Shown: in pieces, positions 1 through 5,212 of the stretch
Numbering within the stretch: position 1 is the stretch's first letter
Layout: each line of letters starts with the position of its first letter
Assembly (NCBI GenBank): GCA_025965815.1
Contig: JAOPWF010000244.1
Location: forward strand, 1 to 5,920
Length of the DNA stretch: 5,920 nucleotides
Origin: Mycobacterium sp.
GTDB taxonomy: Bacteria > Actinomycetota > Actinomycetes > Mycobacteriales > Mycobacteriaceae
Direction of reading: 5' to 3'
The notes under the pieces: model-generated
What the model saw: only the letters and a program-made list of their open reading frames with translations
The model's database searches: none
Told to the model about the DNA's origin: nothing
Program-made: the position numbers and the translations under genes

Positions 1-1
1 C

Positions 2-346
2 ACCGCGGCGTCGTGGCTGGGCACCGCGCTGTCACTCAAGCCGCTGCTGTGCCTCGACGTGGACGGCCGGCTGGTGCTGTCCCAGCGGATCCGCACTGTC
101 ACCAAGGCGTACGCCGCGATGATCGACCAGATAGCCGAGATCGTCGGTGACAAACCGGCTTCGGTCGCCGTGCACCACGTCGCGAACAAAGAGGCTGCCG
201 ACGAGGTCGCCGAGGCGCTGGCCATGCGCATGCCGCAGGCCGATCGGCCGACGGTGACCGACATGGGCCCGGTGCTCGCGGTGCACGTCGGCGCGGGAGC
301 GATCGCTGTCAGCGTCGATGTGCGTCCTAGGCGACTCCCCAATTAG
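2..346 (+). CDS. DegV family protein (C-terminal part, 5' cut by window edge)
   Basis: The open frame enters from the left edge and gives 114 residues before TAG at 344-346. DegV proteins are two-domain cytosolic proteins that bind a fatty acid; in Firmicutes some (FakB) present fatty acid to a kinase. Seen here is the typical C-terminal DegV domain: an early block GTALSLKPLLCLDVDGRL (about residues 7-24 of the fragment), a following helix with RIRTVTKAYAAM, and the closing GPVLAVHVGAGAIAV glycine-rich strand-loop that ends nearly all family members. The N-terminal domain and its ligand-contacting Ser/Thr motif lie outside the window, so the start is unknown. The stop overlaps the stop of the convergent reductase gene. 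The family assignment is firm; the physiological partner in actinobacteria is not visible here. Confidence 0.88.
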   Translation, partial: TAASWLGTALSLKPLLCLDVDGRLVLSQRIRTVTKAYAAMIDQIAEIVGDKPASVAVHHVANKEAADEVAEALAMRMPQADRPTVTDMGPVLAVHVGAGAIAVSVDVRPRRLPN

Positions 347-1398
347 ACCGCGGCGCGGCCGGTCACCGGCGGCAGGTCGGCCAGCGTGACGATGCCCGGC
401 TGTGCCGCCACGACCGCAGGCACGGCGTTGGTCACGGGCATGGCCGTGTAGATCATTCCGAGGCCCATGAATCCCGGCTCGGCCCAGTCCCGGGGCGGCA
501 GGCAGTGAATGACCGTGCGCATATTGGGCAGGCCGAAGACCTGGATCACGTGGCCGTGTTCCAGCGGCTTCGGCGGCGCCACGTGATTGCCCATGGTCCA
601 GTTGAATCCGACGCTCACCACGTTCTTTTCGCCGACCCAGCCGCGGTGGTAGCCGAAGACGCCGGCCACTGTGCCCTGCGGGATCTGCATGAAGCCCAGG
701 TCGGTGTCGCCCGTGGCGGGGGTGAAGGTGACGTCGAATGTCATCTTGTCGAGCTTGGCCCCGATCGTGTCGGCCATCATCGCCGCCGACTCGGCGAACA
801 CTTCGCTCTCGCGCCGCACATTCTCCGCGAGCCCCGGGGTGTCCGGGGCCTGCGAGAAGCCCATCGCGGTCTGCGTGCCGGCCGACTCATAAGTCGAGCA
901 GTCCACCGACTCGGTGATCCGGATCTCGTCGATCCGTTCGCAGGAGGCGCTGAGCACCATGCCAACCATGTTGGTCATCCCTGGATGGGCACCGCTGCCG
1001 AATATCGTCGAATTGCCCTTCTCGCAGGCCTTCCGGATGCGTTCGAGGTCTTCGGGGGTCTGCTTGCCGCCGGTGATCCAGGCCGCACTGGAACAGACGT
1101 TGACGCCAGCTTCCAACAGCCGGGCCAATTCGTCGATGTCGGGCCACAGCGGGTTGTAGCAGCACGCGTCGGCCCCAAGGGCGAGCAGCGCGTCGATGTC
1201 GTTTGTCGCGACGACCCCGGTGGGCTGCGGCCAGCCGGCCAACTCCGCGGCGTCAACGCCCAGCTTGTCGGCGCCGTGTGCGTACACGCCCACCAGCTCC
1301 ATGTCCGGCCGACCGATGATGGCGTGCAGCGACCGTCGTCCGATGTTGCCGGTGGTCCACTGGATGACCCGAACAGGTCGGTCGGGCGCTTCGGTCAT
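343..1398 (-). CDS. Dihydrodipicolinate reductase-like / NAD(P)H-dependent amine dehydrogenase family protein
   Basis: A 351-residue cytosolic oxidoreductase. The N-terminus is a Rossmann fold: strand VRVIQW, then the nucleotide loop TTGNIGRR (residues 15-22), then a second strand MELVGVYAH. This is followed by a DapB-like core with ACCYNPLW (about 78-85) and FGSGAHPGMTNM (133-144), and a C-terminal half resembling the 2,4-diaminopentanoate dehydrogenase C-terminal domain. Mycobacteria carry several paralogues named 'dihydrodipicolinate reductase' although they are not the lysine-pathway DapB, which is shorter (about 245-270 residues). The substrate is therefore unknown. The start is ATG at 1396-1398 because AAGGAG sits 6 nt upstream (1405-1410) and homology begins at once; the frame stays open upstream to 1710 but that extension is low-complexity Arg/Pro-rich with no family resemblance. 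The stop (TAA, complement of 343-345) overlaps the DegV stop. Confidence 0.87.
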   Translation of the reverse strand: MTEAPDRPVRVIQWTTGNIGRRSLHAIIGRPDMELVGVYAHGADKLGVDAAELAGWPQPTGVVATNDIDALLALGADACCYNPLWPDIDELARLLEAGVNVCSSAAWITGGKQTPEDLERIRKACEKGNSTIFGSGAHPGMTNMVGMVLSASCERIDEIRITESVDCSTYESAGTQTAMGFSQAPDTPGLAENVRRESEVFAESAAMMADTIGAKLDKMTFDVTFTPATGDTDLGFMQIPQGTVAGVFGYHRGWVGEKNVVSVGFNWTMGNHVAPPKPLEHGHVIQVFGLPNMRTVIHCLPPRDWAEPGFMGLGMIYTAMPVTNAVPAVVAAQPGIVTLADLPPVTGRAAV

Positions 1399-1404
1399 CG
1401 AGTT

Positions 1405-1410
1405 CTCCTT
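1405..1410 (-). promoter_or_regulatory. Ribosome binding site deciding the start of the reductase-like gene
   Basis: The complement reads AAGGAG followed by AACTCG and then ATG, a strong Shine-Dalgarno with a 6-nt spacer. It selects the start at 1398 over any upstream in-frame start. Confidence 0.8.
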
Positions 1411-1426
1411 CTCGGCGGGGTCTGGC

Positions 1427-1450
1427 GTAGACACTATTGGGAGTATGTAC
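1427..1450. promoter_or_regulatory. Imperfect inverted repeat, candidate operator for the reductase-like gene
   Basis: The plus strand reads GTAGACACT, a 6-nt spacer ATTGGG, then AGTATGTAC. The arms are complementary at 7 of 9 positions. The dyad lies 29-52 bp upstream of the reductase ATG and covers the place where a minus-strand promoter should be: the complement of 1431-1436 is TAGTGT, which fits the mycobacterial -10 pattern TAnnnT. A dimeric repressor such as a TetR or GntR type would fit this geometry, but no regulator gene is present in the window. The repeat is seen; its function is inferred. Confidence 0.4.
1431..1436 (-). promoter_or_regulatory. Possible -10 element for the reductase-like gene
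   Basis: On the minus strand TAGTGT matches TAnnnT, the main conserved part of mycobacterial housekeeping promoters. Transcription would start near 1424 and give a leader of about 25 nt that contains the AAGGAG site. There is no convincing -35 at 16-18 bp, which is common in mycobacterial promoters. This is a weak call from one short motif. Confidence 0.25.
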
Positions 1451-1654
1451 ACACGCCGCCCGCGAAGCGGCAAGTTCGGGACGATCTCCCGGCGGTCGAG
1501 TCGTCCCACTGAGCCAGGACGGCGGTGCCTCGCGGGTACGACCAAGACGTTTGTGCGAATCGCTCTCCGTCTCCAATTCGCTTGCAACCGGCCCACGTAA
1601 AGAAACCGCAAAGGCTGGCCCAGCGGTGCCGGGAGCCCGCGCTCCGCGCGTACG

Positions 1655-1678
1655 CTCGCCCTGCCATGGTCAGGCGAG
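1655..1678. promoter_or_regulatory. Interrupted palindrome upstream of kdpA
   Basis: CTCGCC, three bases, the palindrome CCATGG, three bases, GGCGAG: 9 of 12 half-site positions are symmetric. It lies 17 bp upstream of the kdpA Shine-Dalgarno. It could be a binding site for a dimeric regulator, for example a KdpE-like or other response regulator, or a small hairpin in the 5' leader. No kdpD or kdpE gene is in the window. The symmetry is seen; the role is a guess. Confidence 0.25.
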
Positions 1679-1694
1679 GTGGCCGTCCGACGCG

Positions 1695-1700
1695 AAGGAG
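1695..1700 (+). promoter_or_regulatory. Shine-Dalgarno in front of an ATC codon at the expected kdpA start
   Basis: AAGGAG lies 9 nt before the in-frame codon ATC at 1710-1712, where an initiator is expected from the usual KdpA length of about 556 residues. The first conventional in-frame start, ATG 1743, is 42 nt from this site and has only a poor GGGGA element nearby. See the kdpA entry for consequences. Confidence 0.55.
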
Positions 1701-1742
1701 TCGAGGTCAATCGATACTCAGCAATGGGGACTGGCCGCGTGG

Positions 1743-3380
1743 ATGCAGCTCGTCCTGGTCGCCGTCATCGTCGGGTGCCTGCACGTTCCGCTCGGCAACT
1801 ACATGGCGCGGGTCTACAGCGCGACCACCAGCTGGCGCATCGAAACGGTCCTTTATCGATTAGTCGGTGTGCATTCCGACCAGGAGCAACGGTGGACGCG
1901 CTACCTGGGCTCTGTGCTTGCGTTCTCAGCGGTCAGCGTTCTGCTCCTGTACGGGCTACTACTGGGACAGGTACATCTGCCGGCGCCATGGGGCCACCCC
2001 GGGATCACACCGGCGCTGGCGTTCAACACCGCGGTCAGCTTCACGACGAACACGAGCTGGCAGAACTATGCCGGCGAATCCACCCTTGGGCACGTCGGTC
2101 TCGCCGCCGGACTGGGCGTGCAAGCATTCGGCAGCGCAGCGGTCGGCATGTGTGTCGCGGTCGCTTTGGTCCGCGGGATCGCCCGACACCAGACGACCGA
2201 GCTCGGCAACTTCTGGGTGGATCTGGTGCGGGGCTGCGTACGGATCTTGCTCCCGTTGGCGGTCCTGTTCGCGGTGGTGCTGGCAGTTCTGGGCGTAGTG
2301 CAGAATCTGGACGGCGCCCGCGAGGTCGGGACCGTGGCCGGAGGGTCCCAGACCGTGCTGGGCGGCCCGGTCGCATCGTGGGAGTCGATCAAGCTGCTGT
2401 CCGGCGACGGTGGCGGCGCGTTCAACGTCAACAGCGCGCATCCGTTCGAGAATCCAACCCCGCTGTCGAACATCGTCGAGATCGTGGCGATGTTGCTCAT
2501 CCCGGTCTCATTCATCCGGATGTTCGGCGTCATGGTGGGCGACAAACGACAAGGGTGGGCCTTACTGGCCGTGGTGGCCATTCTCTTCGCCCTCGGCACC
2601 CTGGCCATCGGCCTGAGTGAGACGGCCGCTCACGGCACGGTGGCGAGCGCCGTCGGGTCAGCAACGGAGGGCACCGAGACCCGGTTCGGAACCGCAGGCA
2701 GCGCGTTGTTCGGGCAGACTGCTACCGCCACCGCCGACGGCGCCGCGAACTCGTCCTATGACAGCTTCACCAGCCTGGCCGGCGGGATGCTGATGGCCAA
2801 CATGATGCTCGGCGAGGTCAGTCCGGGAGGTGCTGGCAGCGGACTGTACGGGCTGCTCATCGTCGCACTGCTCGCGGTCTTCCTTGGCGGCCTGATGATC
2901 GGCCGCACCCCGGAATTCCTGAAGAAGCGACTCATAGCCCGTGAAATGAAGCTGATCAGTCTGGTCATCCTGTGCGCACCCATCGCGGTGCTGGTGGGCA
3001 CGGGCATCTCGATCGCCCTGCCGCTAGGCGCAGACTCGATGGGCAACACAGGACCGCACGGAGCCTCCGAACTGCTCTACGCGTTCACCAGTCCGGTAGC
3101 CGGCAACGGCAGTGCCTTTGGAGGGTTCACCGGAAACACGCCCTGGTTCAACGTGGCACTGGCGATAGCCATGCTTGTGGGCCGATATCTGCCCATCGTC
3201 TTCGTGGTGACCCTGGCGGCAAGCCTTGCCCGACAGCGGCCGGGCATCGTCAACGCCGGAACGCTGCGGACCCACCAACCGGTGTTTGTCGGTCTCGCGA
3301 TCGGGACCACGCTGATCATGGTCGGCCTGGAATTCCTTCCCGTACTCGCGCTGGGACCGCTCGCCGAAGGCGTCCACTGA
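1743..3380 (+). CDS. kdpA: Potassium-transporting ATPase K+-binding subunit KdpA (orphan copy)
   Basis: KdpA is the channel-like membrane subunit of the high-affinity KdpFABC K+ pump, related to Trk/Ktr/HKT channels. From ATG 1743 it is 545 residues with about ten hydrophobic segments. All four pore-loop signatures are present in order: TTNTSWQNYAGE (101-112), GDGGGAFNVNSAHPFENPT (221-239), GEVSPGGAGSGLYG (357-370) and GNGSAFGG (454-461). The C-terminus ends cleanly (LALGPLAEGVH). Family members are about 556 residues, which fits a start at 1710; that codon is ATC, with AAGGAG nearby, so the annotated ATG may shorten the first membrane helix slightly or the gene may have lost its initiator. 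Loop two reads GDGGGA where TNGGGF is usual. Two TTA codons (1860, 2562) and two ATA codons (2934, 3165) are unusual for such a GC-rich genome and hint at transfer. kdpF, kdpB and kdpC are absent on both sides. The identity is certain; activity without partners is doubtful. Confidence 0.93.
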   Translation: MQLVLVAVIVGCLHVPLGNYMARVYSATTSWRIETVLYRLVGVHSDQEQRWTRYLGSVLAFSAVSVLLLYGLLLGQVHLPAPWGHPGITPALAFNTAVSFTTNTSWQNYAGESTLGHVGLAAGLGVQAFGSAAVGMCVAVALVRGIARHQTTELGNFWVDLVRGCVRILLPLAVLFAVVLAVLGVVQNLDGAREVGTVAGGSQTVLGGPVASWESIKLLSGDGGGAFNVNSAHPFENPTPLSNIVEIVAMLLIPVSFIRMFGVMVGDKRQGWALLAVVAILFALGTLAIGLSETAAHGTVASAVGSATEGTETRFGTAGSALFGQTATATADGAANSSYDSFTSLAGGMLMANMMLGEVSPGGAGSGLYGLLIVALLAVFLGGLMIGRTPEFLKKRLIAREMKLISLVILCAPIAVLVGTGISIALPLGADSMGNTGPHGASELLYAFTSPVAGNGSAFGGFTGNTPWFNVALAIAMLVGRYLPIVFVVTLAASLARQRPGIVNAGTLRTHQPVFVGLAIGTTLIMVGLEFLPVLALGPLAEGVH

Positions 3381-3394
3381 TCGCCGCAGGCGTC
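3361..3394 (+). repeat. 14-bp near-perfect direct repeat straddling the kdpA stop codon
   Basis: TCGCCGAAGGCGTC at 3361-3374 recurs as TCGCCGCAGGCGTC at 3381-3394 (13 of 14 identical, period 20 bp). The first copy encodes the last residues of KdpA and the second begins just after the TGA. It looks like a small local duplication; it is not a hairpin terminator, since the copies are direct. Confidence 0.6.
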
Positions 3395-3450
3395 GGTCAG
3401 GCATCTCGTAAAAATCCACCTCGTCGGCGTCAAGATCGCGTGTGGGACCG

Positions 3451-3478
3451 TTGTGCTGCTCCACGGGCGGCGTAACTG
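3451..3478 (+). promoter_or_regulatory. Possible weak promoter before the small downstream ORFs
   Basis: TTGTGC at 3451-3456 and TAACTG at 3473-3478 are separated by 16 bp. The start of transcription would fall 7-8 nt further, at or next to GTG 3486, which would make the 24-codon ORF there leaderless. The -10 lacks the final T of TAnnnT, so this is a weak match. Confidence 0.22.
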
Positions 3479-3485
3479 TTCGGGA

Positions 3486-3549
3486 GTGAAGGACACTAGG
3501 AGCGCGCCCGGCGACTCAGACCTGCCCATCGCTCGACGTGAAGGACTCT
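3486..3549 (+). repeat. 12-bp direct repeat carrying a ribosome-site-like core
   Basis: GTGAAGGACACT (3486-3497) and GTGAAGGACTCT (3538-3549) match at 11 of 12 positions, 52 bp apart. The second copy supplies the AAGGA Shine-Dalgarno of the 42-residue protein. The first has no start codon at a suitable distance. It may be a small duplication or chance similarity of ribosome-site sequence. Confidence 0.45.
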
Positions 3550-3560
3550 GTTGTGGCTGA
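3486..3560 (+). CDS. Possible 24-residue leader peptide with tandem Cys codons
   Basis: GTG 3486 opens a 24-residue frame ending ARREGLCCG and TGA at 3558-3560. It ends inside the first codons of the 42-residue protein (GTG 3553), an 8-nt overlap in a different frame. It has no usable Shine-Dalgarno, but a weak promoter motif (3451-3478) would put the transcript start at the GTG, and leaderless GTG/ATG translation is common in mycobacteria. Known mycobacterial leaderless uORFs with clustered Cys codons act as cysteine-sensing attenuators; the TGT TGT pair near this stop resembles that design. The ORF is short enough to occur by chance, so the call is tentative. Confidence 0.22.
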   Translation: MKDTRSAPGDSDLPIARREGLCCG

Positions 3561-3681
3561 GATGTTTCAAGTTCTCGTGGTGATGGCTGTCCCGGCGGCG
3601 TTGTTCGCGACGATTGGCTACCTCAATCGCAGATGTGACCGGGCCTCCAGACGGGTGGAGCGCCCTACGCGTCGAAGTTGA
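3553..3681 (+). CDS. Small single-pass membrane protein, 42 residues, unknown function
   Basis: GTG 3553 follows AAGGA (3541-3545) with a 7-nt spacer, which is why it is preferred over ATG 3562. The protein has one hydrophobic stretch, about residues 5-24 (FQVLVVMAVPAALFATIGYL), then a strongly basic tail with nine Arg in the last 17 residues or so and no acidic cluster. By the positive-inside rule the tail should be cytosolic and the N-terminus outside. It lies 172 bp after kdpA on the same strand. KdpF is also a tiny single-TM protein, but it is about 30 residues and ends in a Phe-Pro-Glu-type tail not seen here, so I do not call this kdpF. The last 17 bp overlap the convergent alcohol dehydrogenase. 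I do not recognise the family. The ribosome site plus TM segment favour a real gene. Confidence 0.5.
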   Translation: MAEMFQVLVVMAVPAALFATIGYLNRRCDRASRRVERPTRRS

Positions 3682-4771
3682 TGATCTGTCGCACCGCGTG
3701 ACCGTCGGCCAACTCGTCCATCGCGGTGTTGATGTCGTCGAGCCGGATGCGGGAGGAGATCAGCGTCTCCAGCGGCAGGATGCCGTCGCGCCACATCTGC
3801 GCGAACATCGGGATGTCGCGTCCCGGCACGGCAGATCCCAGATAGCTTCCGATGATCGTTCGGGCTCCGGCGACGAGGTCGAGCGGAGCGATCGAGGATC
3901 GCGCATCGGGTGCGGGCAGGCCGACGGTGACGGTGGTCCCGCCCGGCGCGGTGGCGGCGACGGCGGTCTCGAACGCGCGCGCGTTGCCTGCGGCCTCGAT
4001 GACGATGTCGGCTTGGATGCCCTGATCGGCGACCTCAGCGGGAGTCAGCGTCGCTGACGCCCCAACTTCGCGGGCGTAGGCCAGCTTGTCCTCGACGGTG
4101 TCGACACCGAGGACGCGACCACGCCCGAGTGCCAGCGCGGTGATCAGCGCGGCCATGCCCACTCCGCCCAGCCCGACAACCATGACCGATTGACTGTCCC
4201 GCGGCTTCGCGGCGTTGATGACAGCCCCGCCGCCGGTCAGGACCGCGCACCCCAGGACGGCGGCGATGTCGGCGGGTACATCGTCCACCGGAACGACCGA
4301 ATGCCGATCGACGACAGCATGGTCCGCGAATCCGGACACGCCCAGATGATGGTTCACCGGATGTCCGTTGTGGTGCAGCCGGATATCCCCACCCAGCAGG
4401 GTGCCGGCATTGTTGGCTGCGCTGCCCGGCACGCAGGGCATCCGGCCGTCGGTGGCACACCCGGGACAGTGCCCGCAGCGCGGCAGGAATGTCATCACGA
4501 CCCGCTGCCCGATCTCGAGATCGTCGACGCCGGCACCGAGTTGCTCCACCCGCCCGGCGGCCTCGTGGCCCAGCAGCATCGGCGTCGGGCGCCGTCTGTT
4601 GCCGTCCACGACCGACAGGTCGGAGTGACAGATCCCGGCGGATTCGACCCGGACCAGCAGTTCTCCCGGTCCGGGCGGGTCCAATTCGAGTTCCTGGACC
4701 TCGATCGGCACCGATGCTGCATAGGGCCGGGGCCTGCCCATCTCCTGGAGGACCGCGCCGCGGATCCTCAT
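3665..4771 (-). CDS. Zinc-dependent MDR-family alcohol dehydrogenase
   Basis: A 368-residue cytosolic medium-chain dehydrogenase that should oxidise an alcohol to an aldehyde or ketone (or the reverse) with NAD. Catalytic zinc ligands are visible as Cys48 in GICHSD, His69-Glu70 in LLGHEAAG and Cys175 in LGCAVLTG. The structural zinc site is complete: Cys99, Cys102, Cys105 and Cys113 (CX2CX2CX7C). The Rossmann loop is GLGGVG (200-205) with Asp224 at the end of the second strand, which favours NAD over NADP. Length and ligand spacing match class-III/horse-liver-like ADHs almost residue for residue. The start is ATG at 4769-4771, not the longer frame to 4882, because homology begins at MRIRGAVLQ and the ATG overlaps the thioesterase TGA as ATGA, implying coupled translation. 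It is the last gene of the operon. The true alcohol is unknown. Confidence 0.92.
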   Translation of the reverse strand: MRIRGAVLQEMGRPRPYAASVPIEVQELELDPPGPGELLVRVESAGICHSDLSVVDGNRRRPTPMLLGHEAAGRVEQLGAGVDDLEIGQRVVMTFLPRCGHCPGCATDGRMPCVPGSAANNAGTLLGGDIRLHHNGHPVNHHLGVSGFADHAVVDRHSVVPVDDVPADIAAVLGCAVLTGGGAVINAAKPRDSQSVMVVGLGGVGMAALITALALGRGRVLGVDTVEDKLAYAREVGASATLTPAEVADQGIQADIVIEAAGNARAFETAVAATAPGGTTVTVGLPAPDARSSIAPLDLVAGARTIIGSYLGSAVPGRDIPMFAQMWRDGILPLETLISSRIRLDDINTAMDELADGHAVRQIINFDA

Positions 4772-5208
4772 CGCTCGTCGCCCGCAGGGACCGGGCTGTG
4801 GTGCGCGGCCAGCAGCGATCGGATGGGTGCCGGGATCTCCACCGGCCGCCGCGTTTCGCGGTCGATGTAGACGTGGGTCCACTGTGCTTGTGCTGCACGG
4901 CCGGACGTGTCGTCGGGGCCGGCCAACAGCGCGAGGTCATAGCTGACGCTGGTCCGTCCGATCTTGGTGATGCGGATACCGACGGTCAGCGTTTGCGGGA
5001 ACGTGATCTCCCGGTAGTAGGTGCAGCTGAACTGGACCACCACCCCGATGACCGGCGCCGCGGCGGGGTTGAAGCCGGTCTCCTCGATGATCCATCCGTT
5101 GATCGCCGTGTCGAACAACTGGGTGTAGACCGCGTTGTTGACGTGACCGTAGACATCGGTGTCCGCCCACCTGGTCGACAGGGTGCGGGTCACGTCGAAG
5201 TCGCCCAT
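4768..5208 (-). CDS. Acyl-CoA thioesterase, hotdog fold (4-hydroxybenzoyl-CoA thioesterase type)
   Basis: A 146-residue cytosolic protein expected to hydrolyse an acyl-CoA to the free acid and CoA. The family hallmark is RWADTDVYGHVNNAVY (13-28): Asp18 sits where the catalytic Asp of the 4HBT/YbgC/FadM type lies, followed by GHVNN before the long hotdog helix. Strands in VVVQFSCTYYREITFPQTLTV (about 60-80) and the late WTHVYIDRETRRPVEIP hairpin complete a single hotdog domain of usual length. ATG at 5206-5208 comes 4 bp after the acyl-CoA dehydrogenase stop, without a strong ribosome site of its own, so re-initiation from the upstream gene is likely. Its TGA overlaps the ADH start. The substrate is probably a product or by-product of the neighbouring dehydrogenase, which is inferred from context only. 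Confidence 0.88.
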   Translation of the reverse strand: MGDFDVTRTLSTRWADTDVYGHVNNAVYTQLFDTAINGWIIEETGFNPAAAPVIGVVVQFSCTYYREITFPQTLTVGIRITKIGRTSVSYDLALLAGPDDTSGRAAQAQWTHVYIDRETRRPVEIPAPIRSLLAAHHSPVPAGDER

Positions 5209-5212
5209 CAGC

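Larger units (their letters stand above)
1399..1742. other. Divergent intergenic region between the reductase-like gene and kdpA
   Basis: This region of about 340 bp holds the reductase ribosome site and operator-like repeat at the left, and the dyad and ribosome site of kdpA at the right (1655-1700). The middle (about 1455-1650) stays open in several frames on both strands, but the translations are Arg/Ala/Pro-rich with no recognisable domain or membrane segment. In particular there is no small hydrophobic ORF that could be kdpF, which normally sits directly before kdpA. I see no tRNA or other RNA gene. A short hairpin (CGGGA/TCCCG, 1477-1491) lacks a T-tract and does not look like a terminator. 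Confidence 0.6.

Noticed and set aside
1477..1491. Hairpin CGGGA-N5-TCCCG as terminator
   Set aside because: The stem is only 5 bp, there is no T-tract on either strand, and it lies upstream of both divergent genes where a terminator is not needed.
505..1512. Long plus-strand open frame (about 335 codons) opposite the reductase-like gene
   Set aside because: It is rich in Arg, His, Val and Gly without a recognisable domain, lies exactly antisense to a well-supported gene, and is the usual GC-rich shadow frame.
1555..1581. GCGAAT ... ATTCGC inverted repeat in the intergenic region
   Set aside because: The arms are only 6 bp with a 15-bp gap and no nearby promoter motif; chance is a sufficient explanation.
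1399..1710. N-terminal extension of the reductase-like gene by 104 codons
   Set aside because: The extension is Arg/Pro-rich with no family similarity, would run through the operator-like repeat, and the strong AAGGAG lies just before ATG 1398.
1437..1742. Upstream extension of kdpA to a start near 1437
   Set aside because: The extra 102 codons are low-complexity and not part of any KdpA; the usual length fits a start around 1710-1743.
1679..2620. Plus-strand frame of 313 codons overlapping kdpA
   Set aside because: It is a +2 shadow dominated by Arg, Gly and His; the kdpA frame in the same place shows clear family motifs and membrane segments.
3553..3681. Calling the 42-residue ORF kdpF
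   Set aside because: KdpF is shorter, lies before kdpA, and lacks an Arg-rich tail; only the single TM segment is shared.
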